This document shows, piece by piece, positions 17,185 through 24,610 of a stretch of 38,617 nucleotides of DNA. Position numbers and translations under genes: made by a program. The notes beneath the pieces were generated by a model. The model was not told where the DNA came from. It saw nothing but the letters and a program-made list of their open reading frames with translations, and ran no database searches. The DNA is from an uncultured Bacteroidota bacterium (GTDB lineage: Bacteria; Bacteroidota; Bacteroidia; Chitinophagales; Chitinophagaceae), in contig CAIYAG010000119.1 in assembly GCA_903924075.1 (NCBI GenBank), forward strand, positions 1-38,617. Reading direction: 5' to 3'. Positions within the stretch are counted from its first letter, which is position 1. Each line of letters starts with the position of its first letter.

Positions 17185-18276
17185 ATGGAAAAGATTTTAC
17201 AACAAGATTTTTTGGGTAATACCATTGGCAGTTATTTAGCAGTACTTGCTTCTATCTTATTAGCATTGTTTTGCAAGCGCTTGGTATCTAAATATTTTGC
17301 CACACTATTATACAAACTAGTTGGGAAAAAGACGGATGCTATTCGCAGAAAATCGTTCCTTGAATTAGTAGTGCAACCCCTAGATGTTTTTCTTGTTTTA
17401 TTGGTTTCATTGATCGCAGTTGATAAATTAACCTTTCCTAAGTCGCTCGACTTTAGTATCTATCATATCACGTTCAAACAATTATTAGATTCTATTGCAA
17501 ATGGCACATTGATTGCAGTTTTTATTTGGTTATGCATTCGGGTCATAGATTTTGTTGCAATCATTTTGGAAGAAAAAGCAAATCATACCATTGACCCATC
17601 AGACAATCAGTTGATTGTATTCTTCAAAGATTTTTTTAAAGTGATCTTAGTGATCATTGGCATTCTTATGATCTTCCGTTTTTCATTTAATAAAGATGTG
17701 AGTAATCTTTTAACGGGATTAAGCATTGTGGGTGCTGCCATTGCATTGGCAACAAGAGAGAGCATGGAGAACCTGATCGCATCATTCATCATATTTTTCG
17801 ATAAACCCTTTATGACTGGAGATCTAGTGAAAGGGAATACATTTACAGGTAATGTGGAGAAGATCGGTTTGAGAAGTACGCGAATCCGCACTTTAGAGAA
17901 AACATATATTTCAGTTCCCAATAAGCAAATGGTAGATACCATTATCGACAATGTTAGTCTGCGTACGCAAAGAAAGGCAGAAGTAAGATTAGAAATAAGT
18001 GTACAGGCAAAAAGTGATCAGCTACTTTCTTTTTTAGAATCTATCAGGCAAATGTTGAAGGAAAATCAAACAATCGAAGTGTCAAGTGTTTTTCTTTCTG
18101 ATACTGGAAAGAATGCACATCTCATTGCTATTGATTATTTCGCCGGCATGCAAATGACAATTGAGGAATTCAATAGTTTAAGAGAAAGGATCAATTTATC
18201 GATCATTAAAAAGATGGAAGAATCAGGTCTGGAATTAGCTTCTGCCAATATGGATGTTGTTATAAGCCAGCAATAA
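17185..18276 (+). CDS. MscS-family mechanosensitive ion channel
   Basis: This is a 363-aa inner-membrane channel that opens on membrane tension during osmotic downshock. The ORF track starts at TTG 17176; I prefer ATG 17185 (MEKILQQDF), 9 bp after the lpxH-like stop. Four or so hydrophobic segments precede the pore helix region LLTGLSIVGAAIALATRESMENLIASFIIFFDKPF. The MscS beta domain follows (GDLVKGNTFTGNVEKIGLRSTRIRTLEKTYISVPNKQMVD). Its last 17 bp overlap the 3' end of the opposite thioredoxin-fold lipoprotein gene. Confidence 0.92.
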   Translation: MEKILQQDFLGNTIGSYLAVLASILLALFCKRLVSKYFATLLYKLVGKKTDAIRRKSFLELVVQPLDVFLVLLVSLIAVDKLTFPKSLDFSIYHITFKQLLDSIANGTLIAVFIWLCIRVIDFVAIILEEKANHTIDPSDNQLIVFFKDFFKVILVIIGILMIFRFSFNKDVSNLLTGLSIVGAAIALATRESMENLIASFIIFFDKPFMTGDLVKGNTFTGNVEKIGLRSTRIRTLEKTYISVPNKQMVDTIIDNVSLRTQRKAEVRLEISVQAKSDQLLSFLESIRQMLKENQTIEVSSVFLSDTGKNAHLIAIDYFAGMQMTIEEFNSLRERINLSIIKKMEESGLELASANMDVVISQQ

Positions 18277-18784
18277 TTTCTCCAAGCTCTTTTTCGAAAT
18301 CACCTGTCTTGCCATACTCTGTTACACGGCCCACTTCTTTACCATGTTGTATCACAATAAATGTAGGGGTATTGGTGATGCTATATTTCTTTTCGTATTG
18401 TTTGTAGGCGTGTTTGGTTCTATCTACAGCGATCAATAAAACTTTTGATTCAGGGTAGCCTGCTTTGTCTAATAATCGATAAAATTTGGGCAAGAGATTA
18501 TTGCTATCATGACACCAGGTTCCACAAACAACAACCAGCGAAAATTTTGACGCATTTTTTTTGAAAGCTGCAATTGCAGATACATCAGCTTCCCCCCATT
18601 TCATGTTTTCTTTGAACCATGCGAATGCCGTATCGTTTTCTAAGACCGAGCGATTAATGATGCCACTCACTATCTTAGCGCGATCATCTGGTACAAGCAC
18701 GTAGTCATTTTTTGCTGAGATCTTGCTACTAGAGCAGGAAACAAATAGTGTAGTGCTTACAAAAGCAAGGAGCAGTAAACGCAT
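18260..18784 (-). CDS. Thioredoxin-fold lipoprotein with a CHDS active site
   Basis: This is a 174-aa exported lipoprotein. The N-terminus MRLLLLAFVSTTLFVSC is a lipoprotein signal with lipidated Cys17. A thioredoxin-like domain follows: FSLVVVCGTWCHDSNNLLPKF, then VLLIAVDRT and a TNTPTFIVI stretch with the usual cis-Pro. The active site is WCHDS rather than WCxxC, so the second Cys is Ser; another Cys (87) lies four residues before Cys91. It may therefore act as a monothiol reductase/isomerase or a stress-related binding protein rather than a dithiol oxidoreductase. The gene converges on mscS with a 17-bp overlap and follows the MerR gene by 23 bp. Confidence 0.85.
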   Translation of the reverse strand: MRLLLLAFVSTTLFVSCSSSKISAKNDYVLVPDDRAKIVSGIINRSVLENDTAFAWFKENMKWGEADVSAIAAFKKNASKFSLVVVCGTWCHDSNNLLPKFYRLLDKAGYPESKVLLIAVDRTKHAYKQYEKKYSITNTPTFIVIQHGKEVGRVTEYGKTGDFEKELGEIIAGL

Positions 18785-18807
18785 AAAATAATGTAATTCT
18801 TTGAAGA

Positions 18808-19428
18808 TTATTGTACCCCTAAATTCGCTTTCAATTCCAGAAGAAAAGATTTGAATTTAGTTAAAGATTGAACCAATTGCGAATGCATATCGGCTTGTGC
18901 CTTATTATTTTTTAAATAATTCTTGGCACCTTCAATCGAGAATTTCCGCTGTCGCAATAAAAAATAAATGAGCTGTAGATTCTTAATGTCTTCCACACGG
19001 AAAAGACGGTCTCCCTTTCTGGTTTTTCTTGGTTGCAAAACATCAAACTCATTTTCCCAGTAACGAAGCAAAGAAGTATTTACTTTAAACCAACCGGCTA
19101 CTTCGCTAATGCTATAATATAATTTCTTATTTAAAATTTCATCTTCAGGAACATCGATCAGATCAACCTCGGTATCCATATCCCGAAAACTTTTCCTGCC
19201 TCTTTTGTTTGGCTTTTTAGTTTCAACAAGGGTAGTGGTTGCTTTTGGCGCTTCTACTTTTTGTTTGATCCTAACTGAGATCGTTTTATCGGTATATACA
19301 ACAGCAGGTTCAGCCACAGGAATGGGTACTTCTTTGGGCTCTTTAACCTGCTTCTCCTTTTTTACTTTTGGAGTAATAGGTTCTATAGGGAATCCGAATA
19401 AGTCTAATTGTTGCAATGGACCTGACAT
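18808..19428 (-). CDS. MerR-family transcriptional regulator with long N-terminal linker
   Basis: This is a 206-aa DNA-binding protein. I start at ATG 19428 (MSGPLQQLDLFG); the ORF track begins at TTG 19446. Residues 20-80 are Lys/Pro/Val-rich and likely disordered, ending in a basic KKPNKRGRK patch. The MerR winged-helix domain spans about 104-170: YYSISEVAGWFKVNTSLLRYWENEFDVLQPRKTRKGDRLFRVEDIKNLQLIYFLL. A short helical tail follows, with no known effector domain. Unlike classical MerR, the HTH is near the C-terminus. Its targets are not evident; the divergent hydroxyacyl-CoA dehydrogenase is one candidate. A TACTTTTA sequence near the start resembles a -7 box. Confidence 0.87.
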   Translation of the reverse strand: MSGPLQQLDLFGFPIEPITPKVKKEKQVKEPKEVPIPVAEPAVVYTDKTISVRIKQKVEAPKATTTLVETKKPNKRGRKSFRDMDTEVDLIDVPEDEILNKKLYYSISEVAGWFKVNTSLLRYWENEFDVLQPRKTRKGDRLFRVEDIKNLQLIYFLLRQRKFSIEGAKNYLKNNKAQADMHSQLVQSLTKFKSFLLELKANLGVQ

Positions 19429-19513
19429 ACCATAAAAGTAACACAAGAATCGCAGCGTTTAGACAGGCAAACGTTTTGGTGGAAAAGATGGCTATATATG
19501 GGGATAGACTAAC

Positions 19514-19521
19514 TACATTTG
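19514..19521 (+). promoter_or_regulatory. -7 box abutting the hydroxyacyl-CoA dehydrogenase start
   Basis: TACATTTG matches TAnnTTTG and ends 4 nt before the ATG, so transcription would begin at or next to the start codon (leaderless mRNA). Confidence 0.5.
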
Positions 19522-19525
19522 TTCT

Positions 19526-20383
19526 ATGCATCAGATCAAAACAGTTTGTGTTTGTGGCGCGGGTACCATGGGTACAGGTATTGCACAGTTATGTGCAGCA
19601 TCGGGCTACGACACTTTGTTGTTTGATTTGAATCATGCGATTGTACAAAATAGCGAAAACACGATCCACGAGCGTTGGCAGGGATTGGAAATCAAAAAAA
19701 AGATCAGTCAGAATGATCTGATTACATTTAAAAAGAACTTGCGCGTTAGCAGCAATATCAATGATTGTAGGGCCGATCTGGTGATAGAAGCGATCATTGA
19801 AAAAGCTTCGGCTAAGATCGATCTGTTTCAACAACTAGCAGAGATCAATCCGATCAATACTTTATTTGTAAGTAACACATCCTCGATCTCCATCCATTCG
19901 ATTGCTGCAAAATTGGACGATCCCTTCCGTTTTGCGGGCATGCATTTTTTTAATCCTGCTACGCAAATGCAATTAGTAGAATTGATAAAAGCCGATCAAA
20001 CAAGTGAGGGGATGGTCAAAATTCTTCAAGACTTTGTGTTGAAGTTGGGTAAGACCTCTGTGATCTGTAAAGATTCGCCAGGATTTATTGTGAACCGTGT
20101 GGCTCGTCCCTATTATCTCGAGTCTTTATTAATGATCGAGCAAGGAAATGCCGATATAGAAACGATCGATACCGTGCTGGAAGCAACCGGTTTTAAAATG
20201 GGGCCGTTTAAACTGATGGACCTGATCGGTATTGATATCAATTTCAGCGTAAGCAATATAGTCTGGGATGCACTAGGAAAACCGCCACGATTAAAGCCAT
20301 CACCCATACAGGAACAAAAGATAACGCAGCATGAATTGGGAAGAAAAACCGAGAAAGGATTTTATGACTATCCCAAAAAATAA
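19526..20383 (+). CDS. 3-hydroxyacyl-CoA (3-hydroxybutyryl-CoA) dehydrogenase
   Basis: This is a 285-aa NAD(P)-dependent enzyme that oxidises 3-hydroxyacyl-CoA to 3-oxoacyl-CoA (or the reverse) in beta-oxidation or butyrate-type metabolism. The Rossmann motif is CGAGTMGTGIAQ (10-21). VIEAIIEK, the NTSSISI serine and the catalytic His in FAGMHFFNPA follow. The C-terminal helical domain has KDSPGFIVNRVARPYYLE and GPFKLMDLIGID. It ends with the typical GRKTEKGFYDY. The size matches single-domain Hbd/PaaH-like proteins rather than FadB. It starts within a few bases of a TACATTTG -7 box and has no other fatty-acid genes around it. Confidence 0.93.
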   Translation: MHQIKTVCVCGAGTMGTGIAQLCAASGYDTLLFDLNHAIVQNSENTIHERWQGLEIKKKISQNDLITFKKNLRVSSNINDCRADLVIEAIIEKASAKIDLFQQLAEINPINTLFVSNTSSISIHSIAAKLDDPFRFAGMHFFNPATQMQLVELIKADQTSEGMVKILQDFVLKLGKTSVICKDSPGFIVNRVARPYYLESLLMIEQGNADIETIDTVLEATGFKMGPFKLMDLIGIDINFSVSNIVWDALGKPPRLKPSPIQEQKITQHELGRKTEKGFYDYPKK

Positions 20384-20415
20384 GTGAAAAGCGTTTTTCA
20401 AACCTCAAGACAAAT

Positions 20416-20423
20416 TACTTTTG
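20416..20423 (+). promoter_or_regulatory. -7 box abutting the glycosyltransferase start
   Basis: TACTTTTG matches TAnnTTTG and ends 4 nt before ATG 20428. The spacing predicts a leaderless transcript. Confidence 0.5.
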
Positions 20424-20427
20424 CCAG

Positions 20428-21552
20428 ATGCGGATAGCCGTGAATGCCATATTTCTACAAAAAGATAAGCTGGAGGGCTATGGCTGGTTTGTGCAGGAAG
20501 TATTTAGCAGATTGGCAAAAAGGTTTCCAGAACACGAATTCATTTTTTTATTTGATCGGCCCTTTGATCCTTCCTTTGTGTTTGAGAAAAATTGCACAGC
20601 CATTGTGATCAAGCCTGCTGCGAGGCATGTGGTGGCTTTTAAATATTGGTACGATTTTTCTGCTTCTGCAGTTGTTGGTAAACTCAAAATTGATTGCTGG
20701 GTTCAGCCATATGGCTTTTGCAGTTTAACATCAAGGATACCTCAGTTATTGATGGTCCATGATATTTCATTTAAACATTTCCCGAAGCAAGTTGCCTGGC
20801 ACCAACAATTGTATTATCAATGGGGCACACCAAAATTTTTACAAAAAGCAAAACGGATCTTAACAGTTTCAGAATTTTCCAAGAAAGATATACTGGCTCA
20901 TTATGCTATCAAGGAAGACAAGATTGATGTTGTGTATGGTGCAGCCAGAGAAAACTTTGCACCCATGAAGTGGTCAGATAAAGTGGCAACTAAAATTGCC
21001 CATAGTGGAGGTGTTGAATATTTTCTTTTCATAGGTGGTATTCATCCACGTAAAAATCTGATGCAGTTGCTCAAAGCTTTTTCGTTATTTAAAAAATGGC
21101 AGAAAAGTAATATGAAACTGGTGGTTGCTGGCAGATTGGCCTGGCATTATGAAGATCTGATCGAAAAACTGAAGACTTATAAATATCGTGATGATGTGGT
21201 GATGATGAACTATGTTTCAGATGAACAATTAGCAAAGATCACTGCCTCAGCGTATGCATTGGTATACCCTTCTCTGTATGAAGGTTTTGGCTTACCTATC
21301 CTGGAAGCCATGCAATCTGGTGTGCCCGTGATCTGTTCAAATGTGAGTAGCATGCCCGAAACCGCTGGTGATGCAGCGCTATTAACCGACCCGAACAATA
21401 CAGATTCGATCGCCAAGCAAATGCTTGCCCTCTATAAAGACGAATACTTACGCAATCAACTCATTGAATCTGGTCTGCAAAGAGCAGCTGCATTTAGTTG
21501 GGAAAAAACAGCAGATCAGGTCTGGAATGCCATCCTCAAAACGGTCAAATAA
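20428..21552 (+). CDS. Family 4 (GT-B) glycosyltransferase
   Basis: This is a 374-aa cytoplasmic or membrane-associated retaining glycosyltransferase. The N-terminal Rossmann half includes GYGWFVQEVFSRLAKRFPEHEF. RILTVSEFSKKDILAHY and FIGGIHPRKNLMQLLKAF mark the hinge and donor half. The nucleotide-sugar site is YPSLYEGFGLPILEAMQSGVPVICSNVSSMPETAGDAALL, containing the E-x7-E motif. It may build surface polysaccharide or glycolipid; acceptor and donor cannot be told. No other polysaccharide genes are adjacent, so it looks like a stand-alone transferase. Confidence 0.92.
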   Translation: MRIAVNAIFLQKDKLEGYGWFVQEVFSRLAKRFPEHEFIFLFDRPFDPSFVFEKNCTAIVIKPAARHVVAFKYWYDFSASAVVGKLKIDCWVQPYGFCSLTSRIPQLLMVHDISFKHFPKQVAWHQQLYYQWGTPKFLQKAKRILTVSEFSKKDILAHYAIKEDKIDVVYGAARENFAPMKWSDKVATKIAHSGGVEYFLFIGGIHPRKNLMQLLKAFSLFKKWQKSNMKLVVAGRLAWHYEDLIEKLKTYKYRDDVVMMNYVSDEQLAKITASAYALVYPSLYEGFGLPILEAMQSGVPVICSNVSSMPETAGDAALLTDPNNTDSIAKQMLALYKDEYLRNQLIESGLQRAAAFSWEKTADQVWNAILKTVK

Positions 21553-21573
21553 CCATCATCGGCTAATAAATCG

Positions 21574-21581
21574 TAGTTTTG
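21574..21581 (+). promoter_or_regulatory. Putative -7 box for gldC
   Basis: TAGTTTTG matches TAnnTTTG, 24 nt before the gldC ATG and just past the glycosyltransferase stop. Confidence 0.5.
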
Positions 21582-21605
21582 TACCCATTTTACAATTAAA
21601 GAACT

Positions 21606-21950
21606 ATGAGCAAATCGACTATTACGATTGATATTCACTTGGATGAACAAAAAGTACCTGATCAGATCAACTGGTCGGCCACAGATAGTACCGCAGAAAT
21701 GATGCAACCGGCAAAAGCAATGATGGTGGCTTTCTGGGATGCACAGGAAAAAGCTGCCTTGAGGATCGATCTTTGGACCAAGGACATGATGATTGATGAG
21801 ATGGCAGACTTTTATTATCAGACTTTTATGGGGATGGCCGATACCTTTTTAAGGGCTACCCAGAACCAGGAACTGGTAAACGAAATGAAACAAAATGCTA
21901 AGGATTTCTACAAGAAATTCAGAGAATCACAATTGAAAGAGAATAAATAA
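21606..21950 (+). CDS. gldC: Gliding motility protein GldC
   Basis: This 114-aa protein matches GldC: ITIDIHLDEQKVPDQINWSATDS, LRIDLWTKDMMIDEMADFYYQTFMGMADTFLRAT and a charged helical tail. GldC is a Bacteroidota-specific cytoplasmic protein linked to gliding and the type IX system; its biochemical role is unknown. No other gld or spr genes are in the window, so it is not itself evidence that the cell glides. yqeY follows after 10 bp, implying an operon with yqeY and cvpA. Confidence 0.95.
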   Translation: MSKSTITIDIHLDEQKVPDQINWSATDSTAEMMQPAKAMMVAFWDAQEKAALRIDLWTKDMMIDEMADFYYQTFMGMADTFLRATQNQELVNEMKQNAKDFYKKFRESQLKENK

Positions 21951-21960
21951 AATAGCAATT

Positions 21961-22410
21961 ATGAGTTTAGAAGAACAAGTAATGAGTCAGATGAAAGACG
22001 CCATGAAGGCAAAAGACGAAGCAGTTTTGAGGGGATTGCGTGCGATCAAAGCCGAGATCATTAAGGCAAAAACAGACCCAGGTGCAGGCGGTGTTGTTAC
22101 TGCTGATGGAGAAATTAAAATTCTTCAAAAATTGGTTAAGTCACGCAAAGATTCTTTAGAAATATATCAGACACAAAACCGTGCTGACCTGGCTCAGAAG
22201 GAGTTGGAGGAAATTGCTGTGATCGAAAAATTCTTACCACAACAAATGTCTGCAGCTGAACTGGAAGAAGCATTAAAAGCAATTATTGCTACGGTAGGTG
22301 CTACTGGTCCTCAAGACATGGGAAAAGTAATGGGTGTGGCTTCTAAACAATTGGCTGGAAAGGCCGAGGGTAAAGCCATTTCATCCACAGTCAAAGCTTT
22401 ATTGGGTTAA
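21961..22410 (+). CDS. GatB/YqeY domain protein
   Basis: This is a 149-aa cytoplasmic protein with the YqeY fold, related to the tRNA-binding tail of GatB. MSLEEQVMSQMKDAMKAKDEAVLRGLRAIKAEI, KLVKSRKDSLEIYQTQNRADLAQKELEEIAVIEKFLPQQMS and MGKVMGVASKQLAGKAEGKAISSTVKALL are highly typical. It probably binds tRNA, but the role of stand-alone YqeY is not settled. It sits 10 bp after gldC and 15 bp before cvpA. Confidence 0.95.
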   Translation: MSLEEQVMSQMKDAMKAKDEAVLRGLRAIKAEIIKAKTDPGAGGVVTADGEIKILQKLVKSRKDSLEIYQTQNRADLAQKELEEIAVIEKFLPQQMSAAELEEALKAIIATVGATGPQDMGKVMGVASKQLAGKAEGKAISSTVKALLG

Positions 22411-22425
22411 TTCTAAAGCCGATAT

Positions 22426-22953
22426 ATGCTAATCGATATCGTATTACTGATATTGTTATTGCTTGCGCTAATAAAGGGATACCGCAAAGGTCTGGTGCTT
22501 GCTGCATTTTCATTTGTCGGAATTTTTCTAGGATTAGCAGCTGCAGTAAAGTTCTCTGCAATGGTTGCTGGCTGGTTAAAAGAGTATACACACACTGCAG
22601 TTGGTTGGCTTCCATTTATTGCCTTTATTATTATTTTAATAGGGGTCTGGATCTTGGTTAGGATTGTATCCAAACTCATTGAAACAAGTTTAGATCTAGT
22701 ACTACTTGGATGGCTGAATAGGGTGGCTGGTATATTGTTGTATGCTTTAATATATGCCACTGTTTATAGTATCGTTTTATTCTATGCAGATAAGCTGCAT
22801 TTGTTGAAATCATACATGATCAGCGATTCTTTGAGTTACGATTTCATAAAGCCATTGGGACCCAAATTCATGGAATTATTTGGCCGAATATTGCCTGTTT
22901 TTAAAGAAGCATTTAATGAATTAACTGCTTTTTTTGAGGGATTGAATAAATAA
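22426..22953 (+). CDS. CvpA family membrane protein
   Basis: This is a 175-aa inner-membrane protein with four predicted membrane segments. It begins MLIDIVLLILLLLALIKGYRKGLVLAAFSFVGIFLGL, the standard CvpA opening with a conserved Gly-x-Arg-(x)-Gly turn. CvpA was named for colicin V production; in most bacteria its role is in envelope homeostasis. It is the third gene of the gldC-yqeY-cvpA run. Confidence 0.9.
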   Translation: MLIDIVLLILLLLALIKGYRKGLVLAAFSFVGIFLGLAAAVKFSAMVAGWLKEYTHTAVGWLPFIAFIIILIGVWILVRIVSKLIETSLDLVLLGWLNRVAGILLYALIYATVYSIVLFYADKLHLLKSYMISDSLSYDFIKPLGPKFMELFGRILPVFKEAFNELTAFFEGLNK

Positions 22954-22986
22954 TAAACAAAAGGTAAAAGATTGGTAAAGAGGTTA

Positions 22987-23018
22987 TTGATTATAGTACC
23001 TTAAAAATCTGTATTTTG
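22987..23018 (+). promoter_or_regulatory. Putative promoter for the alpha/beta hydrolase
   Basis: TTG (22987-22989) and TATTTTG (23012-23018) are 22 nt apart, near the Bacteroidota -33/-7 layout. The 5' leader would be about 80 nt; I see no clear structure in it. Confidence 0.4.
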
Positions 23019-23105
23019 CATTAACCCAACCGTTTAAAACTTACATATTAGTAAATTAGAATGGTTATTTTTTGAAAGTCGACTGCTTGCTTAAGAAATA
23101 TAAAC

Positions 23106-23864
23106 ATGGATTACGAAATTAAACATCAGGATAAGTTTAAGTTTATTGAAGAAGGAGAGGGTGAGCCGCTATTGCTGCTTCACGGACTTTTTGGTGCACT
23201 GAGCAATTTCGCCGATCTGGTTGAATATTTCAGAAAATCCTATAAAGTAATTGTACCCCTATTGCCTTTATTTGAATTGGATATATTCCATACAACTGTT
23301 GGCGGTTTGGAAAAACATGTTCAAAAATTTATCGAAATAAGAGGCTATGACAAGATCAATTTATTAGGCAATTCACTTGGCGGGCATGTGGCATTGGTTC
23401 ATATTTTGAAACATCCAGAAAGAATTAAATCGCTCATCCTTACAGGAAGTAGTGGCTTATTCGAAAATGGTATGGGCGATAGTTATCCTAAAAGAGGCGA
23501 TCGCGAGTATATTAAAAAGAAAACACAGGTTACTTTTTATGATCCCGCAATGGCAACTACAGAGTTGGTTGATGAAGTATTTGAGATCACCAATAATAGA
23601 ATTAAAGTCATTAAAATTATTTCTTTAGCGAAGAGTGCGATCAGAAATAATCTTGGTGAAGAGTTGAATCAAATAAAACAACCTACCCTTTTAATTTGGG
23701 GTAATAACGATATTATCACGCCTCCTTTTGTTGGTCAGGAATTTCAAAAATTAATTCCTAATAGCGAATTGCATTTTATCGACAAATGTGGTCACGCCCC
23801 AATGATGGAAGTGCCTGATGAATTTAATAGGATATTGGATGGGTTCTTGCAAAAATTGCCATAG
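23106..23864 (+). CDS. Alpha/beta hydrolase
   Basis: This is a 252-aa cytoplasmic alpha/beta-hydrolase. The oxyanion region is LLLLHGLFGALSNF, the nucleophile elbow GNSLGGH, the acid in WGNNDIITPP and the catalytic His in DKCGHAPMMEVPDEF. The cap domain is short. Substrate is unknown; this gene commonly heads the conserved Bacteroidota block ending in nadK and bamA. The CBS-domain gene follows after 47 bp. Confidence 0.92.
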   Translation: MDYEIKHQDKFKFIEEGEGEPLLLLHGLFGALSNFADLVEYFRKSYKVIVPLLPLFELDIFHTTVGGLEKHVQKFIEIRGYDKINLLGNSLGGHVALVHILKHPERIKSLILTGSSGLFENGMGDSYPKRGDREYIKKKTQVTFYDPAMATTELVDEVFEITNNRIKVIKIISLAKSAIRNNLGEELNQIKQPTLLIWGNNDIITPPFVGQEFQKLIPNSELHFIDKCGHAPMMEVPDEFNRILDGFLQKLP

Positions 23865-23911
23865 CCTCTGGCCTCTGGCATTATTTTTTGTGAACAATTA
23901 AGAAGATCAGT

Positions 23912-24571
23912 ATGCTAGTAGCCCAATTAATTAATTCCGGATTTCCTACTGTACATCTCAATGATAGTGCATCCCTTGCATTGCAGTTAATGGATGATTA
24001 TGATGTACAACACCTTCCGGTAATTGCAGAAGATAAATATTTGGGATTGGTTGCAAAGTAAGACCTGCTAGACCTTTCAGAAGAACAAACACTTGCTTCT
24101 GAAACCACACTCATTCACCCTTATTCAGTTAAAGGCGAAGAACATTTCTTAGCTGCATTGAAACTGGCTTCAGATAAAGAGATCTCTTTGATCCCTGTGA
24201 TCAATGAACAGTTTGAATTGTTGGGAGTAATTCCCATTGCAGAACTTGTGCAACATCTTTCCATTTTCTTAGGCAATAATGAGCCTGGTGGGATCATTGT
24301 TCTGGAGATCTCAAAACGTAATTTCTCATTTGGCGAGATCAGCAGGTTGGTTGAAACCAATGATGCGTTGATCACGCAGTGTAATACATTTACAGAACCT
24401 GAAACCGGCCTGGTGATCATTACTTTAAAGATCAATAAGATCGAAGTATCTGCAATCGTGGCCACATTTCAGCGCTACGAATATATCGTTCGGTATTATT
24501 TTGGTGAAGAGAATTACGCCAATGAGCTAAAAGATAATTACAATCATTTATTGGCCTATCTGAATGTATAA
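23912..24571 (+). pseudogene. CBS-domain protein interrupted by one in-frame TAA
   Basis: One continuous reading frame runs from ATG 23912 to the stop at 24571, with a single TAA at 24059-24061. The first part reads MLVAQLINSGFPTVHLNDSASLALQLMDDYDVQHLPVIAEDKYLGLVAK, an N-terminal CBS motif. The frame then resumes DLLDLSEEQTLAS and continues through a second CBS-like half and a C-terminal ACT-like segment (GGIIVLEISKRNFSFGEISRLVE). Family members usually read GLVxxxDLLD here, so GAA to TAA (Glu to stop) is the simplest change. The 219-residue frame is otherwise intact. It may be a recent inactivation, a read error, or a case of readthrough. The ORF track shows only the part from 24158. The neighbours on both sides look intact. 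Confidence 0.85.
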
Positions 24572-24610
24572 TTGCAAAACCTATTTTTATCTAATCAAAA
24601 AGGTTCTGTA

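Noticed and set aside
23865-23911. Direct repeat CCTCTGG CCTCTGG between the hydrolase and CBS genes
   Set aside because: Only two 7-bp copies; too short to separate from chance.
24059-24061. CBS-gene stop as a selenocysteine codon, given selD nearby
   Set aside because: The codon is TAA; selenocysteine uses TGA, and no SECIS-like hairpin is evident after it.
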